Positions 7,048 to 13,148 of a DNA stretch of 16,191 nucleotides are shown piece after piece (the stretch's first letter is position 1; each line of letters starts with the position of its first letter). Under the pieces are notes generated by a model that was given only the letters and a program-made list of their open reading frames with translations, had not been told where the DNA came from and searched no databases. Source of the DNA: an uncultured Christensenella sp. (lineage in GTDB: Bacteria; Bacillota; Clostridia; Christensenellales; UBA3700); NCBI GenBank assembly GCA_910583735.1, contig CAJTXS010000031.1, positions 1 to 16,191 on the forward strand, given 5' to 3'. The position numbers were made by a program, and so were the translations under genes.

Positions 7048-7192
7048 TAATACAACAAGGCAAGTACTGCGCGCCGTACTTGCCCTATATAAATACGACC
7101 TTAGCTGTACCCTGCCGTCAAGGAAACTCGGCATGCTTAGCTAAAGTCGCATCGCTATATCTTATCTGTCTTAGCCTCGGAAAAGAAGCTAC
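7048..7192 (-). ncRNA. Candidate small RNA with own promoter and terminator
   Basis: The predicted transcript of about 145 nt starts near 7192 (promoter 7199-7226) and ends at a strong terminator hairpin, GGCAAGTAC with GTACTTGCC (7059-7084), followed on the minus strand by TTGTTGTATT. Between them lies a long-range stem, 7096-7106 with 7139-7149 (ten pairs, one mismatch), enclosing a second 5-bp stem (7113-7117 with 7129-7133). No convincing reading frame follows on the minus strand, so it looks like a stand-alone RNA and not a riboswitch. I do not recognise the family. Confidence 0.4.
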
Positions 7193-7198
7193 ATCTTG

Positions 7199-7226
7199 AT
7201 TATACATCTAAAATTTGAAAATGCAA
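7199..7226 (-). promoter_or_regulatory. Predicted promoter of the candidate small RNA
   Basis: On the minus strand, TTGCAT (7221-7226) and TATAAT (7199-7204) are separated by 16 bases. There is no protein-coding gene downstream, which makes the small RNA the natural product. Confidence 0.45.
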
Positions 7227-7362
7227 TACCTGACTGCCAACTTTTTTACTGAAATCGCAAAAAAAATATTTTACGACCTAAACCAAGCCAAAAATCAAGC
7301 TAAAATAATATATGGTATATAAGTATTTATAAAGCATTATATTTAACTTTTTATCCCCAAGC

Positions 7363-7452
7363 GCAAAAAAACCATACTTTTTGTGAGCGGCGCCTTGAAA
7401 ATGCGTAAGCATTTTAGGGAGGGGAGCTGACGAGGGGAACCATGTAGCAAAT
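7363..7452 (-). repeat. Interspersed repeat R2, inverted copy B
   Basis: This is an opposite-strand copy of 20-110, with a 23-nt perfect match (7430-7452) and the hairpin AAAATGC/GCATTTT (7398-7415) conserved. It continues into a diverged form of the CAAAAAGTGTG block near 7368-7385. It begins directly after the terminator hairpin of carB-dapF, as copy A follows the hairpin at 1-17. Confidence 0.7.
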
Positions 7453-7505
7453 ATGCGCAAGTAAAATACTTGCGCATATGTAAGCGTTTAATTGGTGCCC
7501 CTCGT
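7430..7505 (-). terminator. Two-tier terminator after carB-dapF
   Basis: The inner hairpin is a perfect 13-bp stem, 7451-7463 with 7467-7479, with a 3-base loop. The outer arms, 7430-7442 and 7493-7505, pair at 12 of 13 positions (ACGAGGGG with CCCCTCGT, then ACCA with TGGT). The outer stem starts a few bases after the carB-dapF stop codon. The U tract is short, so efficiency is uncertain. Confidence 0.65.
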
Positions 7506-7509
7506 TCTT

Positions 7510-10500
7510 CTAAATCTCTATCTCTCCCTCAAACACCTTAACCGCAGTACCTGTCATAAGTACGGCATCGTCGGTGTAATTGACGGTAAGGTCGCCGCCT
7601 ACGAGTTTAACGGTGATATCTTCGCCTTGATTGCAATAGCCGTTAAGCACTGCCGCTACAGCCGCAGCGCAAGCTCCCGTGCCGCAAGCGTGAGTCTCGC
7701 CGCTGCCTCTCTCCCATACACGCATCTTAAGCGTGCGCGGGTCTATAACATGGACGAACTCCACATTGACGCGCTCGGGGAAAAGCGGGCTGCTTTCGAT
7801 AGACTTGCCAAGCTCCTCTATCTTGAGATTGTCCACATGGGGGACGAATATCACGCAGTGAGGATTGCCCATAGACACGCATGTAATCTTGAGCAGACGG
7901 TCGTCAATCTCCACTTCTCTGCTGACGACGCTCTTTCCGTCGAGCTTGACGGGGATTGCGGACGGCTTAAGCTCCGCCTTGCCCATGTTGACGCACAGCT
8001 TGGCAGCCTCGCCCGAGCGAGTGATTACCTTGAGCTGCTTAACGCCGCTGAGAGTCTCTATCGTGATATCGTGCTTATTGACGATGCGATTGTCGTACAG
8101 ATACTTGCCGACGCAGCGTATACCGTTGCCGCACATCTTACCCTCGGAGCCGTCCAGATTAAACATGCGCATCTTGGCGTCGGCGACATCCGAATCGCAG
8201 ATAAGTATAACGCCGTCTCCGCCTATGCCGTAGCGTCTGTCGGACAGTCTGACGGCAAGTCCCTCGGGATTATCTATATTGTTGCCGCCCATGCAGTCGA
8301 AGTAGATATAGTCGTTGCCGCAGCCTTCCATCTTGGTAAAAGCGCGCTTAATCTTGCCGCTGCGCAGCTTGTTGATATCCACAAGCTCTGTGTTGTACTC
8401 GGAATATCTCGACATCAGACTGTTGACTACGGCGAGCGCGGTATCCATAGACGTGAGACAAGGTATAGCCCTCTCTATCGCCTTACGCCTGATTTTGACG
8501 CTGTCCCTCGAGGGCAATTTACCCTTGGAGGATGTGGATATGATGTAATTTATTTTACCGCTGTCGATGATAGTAAGGTTGTTGTCTACGGGATTCTTAT
8601 GAATCTTATCTACGACGATGACATCTATACCCGACTTCTGCAATACGGCGGCAGTGCCTTCCGTAGCATAGATAGTGTAACCGAGGTCGTCGAACTTCTG
8701 CGCTATCTCGCCTATCTCGCCCTTGTCCTGATCGCGGACGGTAATGAATATTCCGCCCTTCTTCTTCATCTTGTAGCCGGCGGCAACAAGCCCCTTGAAG
8801 AGAGCTTCTTCGAGCGTGGAGGCAATGCCGAGTACTTCGCCCGTGGACTTCATCTCGGGTCCGAGTTGGGTGTCTACGTTGCTCAACTTCTCAAACGAGA
8901 ATACGGGCACTTTTACGGCTACGTAAGGAGAATTGCGATACAGTCCCGTGCCGAAGCCCATGTCCTTGAGCTTCTCGCCCAAGATAGCGCGCGTTGCGAG
9001 GTCTACCATAGGTATACCCGTAACCTTGCTGATATAAGGCACCGTACGCGAAGAGCGAGGATTGACCTCTATTACGTACAGCTCGCCGTGATAGATGAGG
9101 TACTGGATATTGACAAGTCCCTGCGTATGCAGCGACAGCGCCAGTCTGCGCGAGCAATCGGTGATACGCTCGAGCATATCGTCGCCGATATTCCAAGCGG
9201 GATATACCGCAATAGAGTCGCCCGAATGTACGCCCGTACGCTCGATATGCTCCATTACGCCGGGGATAAGGATATCTTCGCCGTCGCATATTGCGTCTAT
9301 CTCTATCTCGGTACCCATAAGATACTTATCGACGAGCACGGGGTTCTCTATCTTCTGCGCGAGTATGATGTCCATATACTGCGATACGTCCGCCTCGCTG
9401 TAGCATATCTCCATGTTCTGACCGCCGAGCACGTACGAGGGGCGCAGCAATGCGGGATAACCTATCTCGCCGGCTACTCTTATCGCCTCTTCCTTGGTCA
9501 TTACGGTATAACCGCGAGGACGCTTGATCTGCAACTGCTCGAGCAGCTCGTCGAATCTCTCCCTGTCCTCAGCCATATCGATGTATTCCGCCTGCGTGCC
9601 CAGTATCTTAACGCCCGTCTTGCGCAGCATCTTGGTGAGCTTGATTGCCGTCTGTCCGCCGAACGCGACGACTACGCCGTAAGGCTTCTCCGTCTCGATA
9701 ATCGACATGACGTCCTCGTCGGTAAGGGGCTCGAAATACAGCCTGTCCGCCGTATCGAAGTCTGTAGACACGGTCTCGGGATTGTTGTTGACGATTACTA
9801 CTTCGTACCCGTTATTCTTGAGCGCCCATACGCAATGGACGGACGCGTAGTCGAACTCTATACCCTGTCCTATGCGGATAGGTCCCGAGCCGAATACGAT
9901 GACGGTCTTCTTATCGCTGCCGTGGCTCTCGATAAATTCCTTAGCCTCGTTCTCCTCGTCAAAGGTAGAATAAAAGTAAGGCGTCTGCGCGGCAAACTCC
10001 GCGGCGCAGGTGTCGACCATCTTGTAAGAGGCGTATCTCTTCTTCTTGATTTTCTGTCCCGAAAGAGCCTCGATTGTCTTGTCGAGATAGCCGCTGTGCT
10101 TTGCTTCGAGGTAAAGTTCGTCGGTGAGCTTTTCGCTCTTGAGCTTCTTCTCCATAGCCACAAGACGCGCTACTTTGGCAAGGAACCACTTATCTATCTT
10201 GGTAATCTTGTTGATAGCGTCGATATCCTCGCCTCTCTTAATCGCCTCGTATACTACGAATATCCTTTCGTCGTCGCAGTCGTGCAGCTTGTCCCACACT
10301 TCCTGATCGCTCCACTTGACATACTTGTTGGACGCAAGCGAGTCGTGCGAAATCTCCGCGCCTCTGACAGCCTTCATAATCGCCTGCTCGAACGTAGTGC
10401 CTATAGCCATTACTTCGCCCGTAGCCTTCATCTGCGTGCCGAGCTTACGGTTGGCGTAATAGAACTTGTCGAAAGGCCACTTGGGGAACTTGACTACGAT

Positions 10501-11556
10501 ATAGTCGATAGTAGGCTCGAAACACGCGTACGTGGTGCCCGTAACCTTATTGAGTATTTCGTCGAGCGTATAGCCGATAGCTATCTTGGTAGCTACCTTC
10601 GCAATAGGATATCCCGTTGCCTTACTCGCAAGCGCGGAAGAACGGCTGACGCGAGGGTTGACCTCGATGACCGCATACTCGAAGGAATCGGGCTTAAGCG
10701 CGAACTGTACGTTGCATCCGCCGTTGACCTTGAGCTTATTGACTATGCGCAGCGCGGAAGAGCGCAGCATCTCGTACTCCTTATCCGCGAGCGTGACTGC
10801 GGGCGCTACGACTATACTGTCTCCCGTATGTACGCCTACTGGGTCGAAGTTCTCCATAGAGCAGATGGTAATCGCGTTGCCTGTGCTGTCGCGCATTACC
10901 TCGAATTCTATCTCCTTCCAGCCGCTGATACACTTCTCGACCAATATCTGATGTATGGGCGATGCTCTCAGTCCGCCCGAAGCTATCTCGATGAATTGCG
11001 CCTCGTCGTCGGCGATACCGCCGCCGCTGCCGCCCAAAGTAAAGGCGGGGCGCACTATTACGGGATATCCGACGCGGCGCGCAACTTCTATTGCGGTATC
11101 GATATCGTTGGCTATATCCGAAGGTATGACCGGCTCGCCTATCTCGGCAAGCGTCTCCTTAAATCTCTCTCTGTCTTCCGCCCTGTCAATCGTCTCGGGG
11201 TCTGCGCCGAGCAGCTTGACGTTCATCTTGTCGAGGAAACCTTCCTTGGCAAGCTGCATCGACAGCGTAAGACCCGTCTGTCCGCCCAGCGTGGACAGTA
11301 GCGAGTCGGGACGCTCCTTCTCTATAATTCTCTTGACGGTAGTGAGCGTAAGGGGCTCGATATATATCCTGTCCGCAATGGCGTTATCCGTCATTATAGT
11401 AGCGGGGTTGGAGTTGACAAGCACTACTTCGAGGTTGTCCTCTTTGAGCGCGCGGCACGCCTGCGTGCCCGCATAGTCGAACTCCGCCGCCTGACCTATT
11501 ACGATAGGTCCGGAGCCGATAACCATTACTTTATGCAATTTACTGTTGAGTGGCAT
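7510..11556 (-). CDS. carB-dapF: Carbamoyl-phosphate synthase large subunit fused to diaminopimelate epimerase
   Basis: One uninterrupted 1348-residue frame. Residues 1 to about 1066 are a full-length CarB: first ATP-grasp half (GSGPIVIGQAAEFDYAGTQ near 14, RPAFTLGGSGGG near 169, NPRVSRSSALASK near 300), a middle helical region, second half (GSGPIRIGQGIEFDYA near 556, RPSYVLGGQN near 705, NPRSSRTVPYISK near 832) and a C-terminal MGS-like allosteric domain (about 935-1060). From Phe1073 to the end is a complete DapF of normal length, with both active-site cysteines: Cys1142 in MCGNGIRC and Cys1291 in ACGTGACA. CarB makes carbamoyl phosphate from bicarbonate, ammonia and 2 ATP; DapF converts LL- to meso-diaminopimelate. 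The linker is only a few residues and I see no SD before Met1076. The ATG overlaps the carA stop (TAATG) and follows GGAGGA. Confidence 0.92.
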   Translation of the reverse strand: MPLNSKLHKVMVIGSGPIVIGQAAEFDYAGTQACRALKEDNLEVVLVNSNPATIMTDNAIADRIYIEPLTLTTVKRIIEKERPDSLLSTLGGQTGLTLSMQLAKEGFLDKMNVKLLGADPETIDRAEDRERFKETLAEIGEPVIPSDIANDIDTAIEVARRVGYPVIVRPAFTLGGSGGGIADDEAQFIEIASGGLRASPIHQILVEKCISGWKEIEFEVMRDSTGNAITICSMENFDPVGVHTGDSIVVAPAVTLADKEYEMLRSSALRIVNKLKVNGGCNVQFALKPDSFEYAVIEVNPRVSRSSALASKATGYPIAKVATKIAIGYTLDEILNKVTGTTYACFEPTIDYIVVKFPKWPFDKFYYANRKLGTQMKATGEVMAIGTTFEQAIMKAVRGAEISHDSLASNKYVKWSDQEVWDKLHDCDDERIFVVYEAIKRGEDIDAINKITKIDKWFLAKVARLVAMEKKLKSEKLTDELYLEAKHSGYLDKTIEALSGQKIKKKRYASYKMVDTCAAEFAAQTPYFYSTFDEENEAKEFIESHGSDKKTVIVFGSGPIRIGQGIEFDYASVHCVWALKNNGYEVVIVNNNPETVSTDFDTADRLYFEPLTDEDVMSIIETEKPYGVVVAFGGQTAIKLTKMLRKTGVKILGTQAEYIDMAEDRERFDELLEQLQIKRPRGYTVMTKEEAIRVAGEIGYPALLRPSYVLGGQNMEICYSEADVSQYMDIILAQKIENPVLVDKYLMGTEIEIDAICDGEDILIPGVMEHIERTGVHSGDSIAVYPAWNIGDDMLERITDCSRRLALSLHTQGLVNIQYLIYHGELYVIEVNPRSSRTVPYISKVTGIPMVDLATRAILGEKLKDMGFGTGLYRNSPYVAVKVPVFSFEKLSNVDTQLGPEMKSTGEVLGIASTLEEALFKGLVAAGYKMKKKGGIFITVRDQDKGEIGEIAQKFDDLGYTIYATEGTAAVLQKSGIDVIVVDKIHKNPVDNNLTIIDSGKINYIISTSSKGKLPSRDSVKIRRKAIERAIPCLTSMDTALAVVNSLMSRYSEYNTELVDINKLRSGKIKRAFTKMEGCGNDYIYFDCMGGNNIDNPEGLAVRLSDRRYGIGGDGVILICDSDVADAKMRMFNLDGSEGKMCGNGIRCVGKYLYDNRIVNKHDITIETLSGVKQLKVITRSGEAAKLCVNMGKAELKPSAIPVKLDGKSVVSREVEIDDRLLKITCVSMGNPHCVIFVPHVDNLKIEELGKSIESSPLFPERVNVEFVHVIDPRTLKMRVWERGSGETHACGTGACAAAVAAVLNGYCNQGEDITVKLVGGDLTVNYTDDAVLMTGTAVKVFEGEIEI

Positions 11557-12638
11557 TATTTTTCCTCCATCTTAGCAACGAAATTATCGAGTATGAACTG
11601 CGTATCCAGCGGTCCGACTCCCGACTCGGGAGAGAACTGGACAGACATGGCTTTCTTATTAGCCTTATAGCCGATGCCCTCGCAGCTGCCGTCATTGGCG
11701 TTGACGTATGTCACTTTGCCTGCCTTGGCGGTAAGAGTGTCGGCGTTTACTACATAACCGTGGTTCTGCGACGTGATATATATCCTGCCGCTCTTGACGT
11801 CCTTGACGGGCTGATTGCCGCCGCGGTGACCGCTCTTCATCTTAGTTACCTCTGCGCCTTGTGACAGCGCCATAAGCTGATGTCCAAGTCCCAAGCCGAG
11901 TACGGGTCTGATACCTGCGATAAGATTGCCCGCAAGTTCTATGCTCTTCTTCTCTTCGCGAGGGTCGCCTGCGCCCGAGGAGAGCACTATTCCGTCATAG
12001 CCGCCCGCAAAGACCTCCTCGCAGCTGACTTTATGAGGTAATATATGGACTTCGCAGCCTCTTGACGCAAGGTCTCTCGACACTCCCGCCGCGCAGCCGA
12101 AATCGATTACGCCCACCTTGGCGACACATCTGCCCTGCGCGGGCATTACCGACGCCTTAGAGCGCGACATCGCCTTGACGCCGCCCTTGACGGTATAGCT
12201 TGCAAGCAGCTTCTTCTGCTCTTCGGTGAGCTCGGGAGAGAAAGAAATCACGCCGTTCATGACGCCCTTTTCTCTGATGACGCGGGTGAGACGACGTGTG
12301 TCCACGCCTTCCATGCCTACGATGCCGTTTTCTTTAAGGAAAGTACCGAAGTCGCCCTCGCAACGGAAGTTGGACGGCACTTCGCATAGCTGCCTGATGA
12401 CATATGCCTTAAGCCCTATGCCGCTCTTGTCAATCTCGGCGGGTATGACGCCGCAATTGCCTATGAGAGGGAAAGTCTGTACGACAATCTGTCCGTAGAA
12501 GGCAGAATCGCATATCGTGCCCGCGTAGCCCGTCATAGCTGTAGTAAAGACTACTTCGCCCACTGTCTCCGCTCGCGCGCCGATGGAATTGCCCTCGAAA
12601 ACGTCTCCGCTTGCCAAAATCAAATAAATCTTGTCCAT
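11556..12638 (-). CDS. carA: Carbamoyl-phosphate synthase small subunit with inactivated glutaminase site
   Basis: Protein of 360 residues, close to the usual CarA length. The N-terminal CPSase small-chain domain is intact (TVGEVVFTTAMTGY near 25-38, VDTRRLTRVIREKG near 112-125). The C-terminal class I amidotransferase domain keeps its fold motifs but not its chemistry. The nucleophile elbow reads GLGLGHQL, with Gly250 where Cys is expected. The FHPE/GHPE motif reads FSPE, with Ser336 in place of the catalytic His and Glu338 retained. The oxyanion segment is SSGAGDP instead of SNGPGDP, and NHPV has become NQPV, while SQNHG remains. CarA normally hydrolyses glutamine and channels ammonia to CarB; this one should not. 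It probably still supports CarB structurally, with free ammonia as nitrogen donor. The start at 12638 follows AAGG, and the gene overlaps carB by one base. Confidence 0.9.
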   Translation of the reverse strand: MDKIYLILASGDVFEGNSIGARAETVGEVVFTTAMTGYAGTICDSAFYGQIVVQTFPLIGNCGVIPAEIDKSGIGLKAYVIRQLCEVPSNFRCEGDFGTFLKENGIVGMEGVDTRRLTRVIREKGVMNGVISFSPELTEEQKKLLASYTVKGGVKAMSRSKASVMPAQGRCVAKVGVIDFGCAAGVSRDLASRGCEVHILPHKVSCEEVFAGGYDGIVLSSGAGDPREEKKSIELAGNLIAGIRPVLGLGLGHQLMALSQGAEVTKMKSGHRGGNQPVKDVKSGRIYITSQNHGYVVNADTLTAKAGKVTYVNANDGSCEGIGYKANKKAMSVQFSPESGVGPLDTQFILDNFVAKMEEK

Positions 12639-12737
12639 ATATCTACCTTGATAAATTTATTTCCTCGATAATCTACTTTCCCTCGCGCCGCCTTAACGGC
12701 TTACGCGCAAAAAAATACGGCTGATAGGGGATTAATC

Positions 12738-12881
12738 CTAATCGCCGCAGTAGGCACATAAAAAAGACCTCTTACCGCCTGCGCGCTGAGGTCTTATATC
12801 CCTTTCGGAAAACAAATACACCGCTCCGTCCTCTGTCTGAGACGTACCCAGCGTATTAAGATAGCAGCCTTGCTTATCCAT
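12738..12881 (-). CDS. Possible 47-residue leader ORF upstream of carA
   Basis: The ATG at 12881 follows GGGAGAG at reasonable spacing and lies about 25 bases after the predicted carA transcription start. The peptide begins MDKQGCYLNTLGTSQ and ends FLCAYCGD. It has four arginines (residues 27, 30, 33, 38) in a 12-residue stretch that overlaps the terminator stem. It could be a regulatory leader peptide, since its translation would interfere with the terminator, or a chance ORF. No related protein is recognised. Confidence 0.35.
   Translation of the reverse strand: MDKQGCYLNTLGTSQTEDGAVYLFSERDIRPQRAGGKRSFLCAYCGD
12758..12795 (-). terminator. Attenuator-type terminator in the carA leader
   Basis: On the minus strand, AAGACCTC (12788-12795) pairs with GAGGTCTT (12764-12771) and is followed by a run of T (TTTTTTATG). 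It lies between the predicted promoter and carA, so readthrough must be controlled. The upstream segment CGCTGGG (12847-12853) can pair with CTCAGCG (12784-12790), which would break the terminator, giving a simple antiterminator alternative. Confidence 0.6.
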
Positions 12882-12911
12882 ATGCTCTCCCGAAACGTCG
12901 TTATCTTATAT

Positions 12912-12939
12912 ATTATAGCATAAGGTTTTGTCCGTTCAA
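12912..12939 (-). promoter_or_regulatory. Predicted carA-carB-dapF promoter
   Basis: On the minus strand, TTGAAC (12934-12939), 16 bases, then TGC-TATAAT (TATAAT at 12912-12917), a perfect -10 with an extended TGn motif. It gives a leader of about 270 nt before carA. Confidence 0.7.
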
Positions 12940-12995
12940 AGTGATTTTTAAGGAAAAATAAGGTAAAATTTCTTACGCTTAAATCAGACGCTTTC

Positions 12996-13019
12996 ATGCG
13001 CGCACCGGCGCCCGCGCAT
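12996..13019. other. GC-rich hairpin between divergent carA and glnN promoters
   Basis: ATGCGCG (12996-13002) pairs with CGCGCAT (13013-13019), with GGCGCC inside the loop. It lies midway between the two promoters. It may be an operator or a local structural insulator; nothing more can be said. Confidence 0.3.
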
Positions 13020-13034
13020 ATAAATATTATTGCT

Positions 13035-13094
13035 AAACGCACCGTATTATTTTGACAAAACGCACCGTTTGACTATATACTTAATTCATATAAT
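13035..13094 (+). promoter_or_regulatory. glnN promoter region with 11-bp direct repeat
   Basis: TTGACA (13052-13057), 16 bases, TATATA (13074-13079). An alternative is TTGACT (13069-13074) with the perfect TATAAT at 13089-13094, but the spacing of 14 is short. AAACGCACCGT occurs at 13035-13045 and again at 13058-13068, 23 bases apart, flanking the -35 box. This arrangement suits a regulator binding two sites on one helix face. It does not match the GlnR consensus I know. Confidence 0.5.
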
Positions 13095-13148
13095 AAGACG
13101 CGGCAAGGCGGCATTGGCGCGCTCAGGGCACAAGTCAAGGAGATATAT

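Noticed and set aside
7119..7133. Short similarity to a 23S rRNA segment (CAAGGAAACTCGGCA)
   Set aside because: Only about 15 bases with a gap, and the flanking sequence does not follow 23S rRNA. Chance resemblance is more likely.
7492..11301. Very long open frame (1269 codons) on the plus strand
   Set aside because: It is the antisense of carB-dapF. The sense strand encodes unmistakable CarB and DapF motifs, and the antisense product shows none. The openness follows from codon bias.
11556..12638. CarA as a pseudogene or sequencing artefact
   Set aside because: The frame is intact, the length normal, the CarA-CarB overlap and RBS are preserved, and the changes are separate in-frame substitutions confined to the glutaminase site.
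12800..12860. PyrR-binding loop in the carA leader
   Set aside because: ACAGAGGAC is loosely like the PyrR anti-antiterminator motif, but the full consensus and a proper stem are missing, so no PyrR regulation is claimed.
12794..13042. 82-codon minus-strand ORF
   Set aside because: It spans the predicted carA promoter and the GC-rich hairpin, has no RBS, and has no recognisable protein features.
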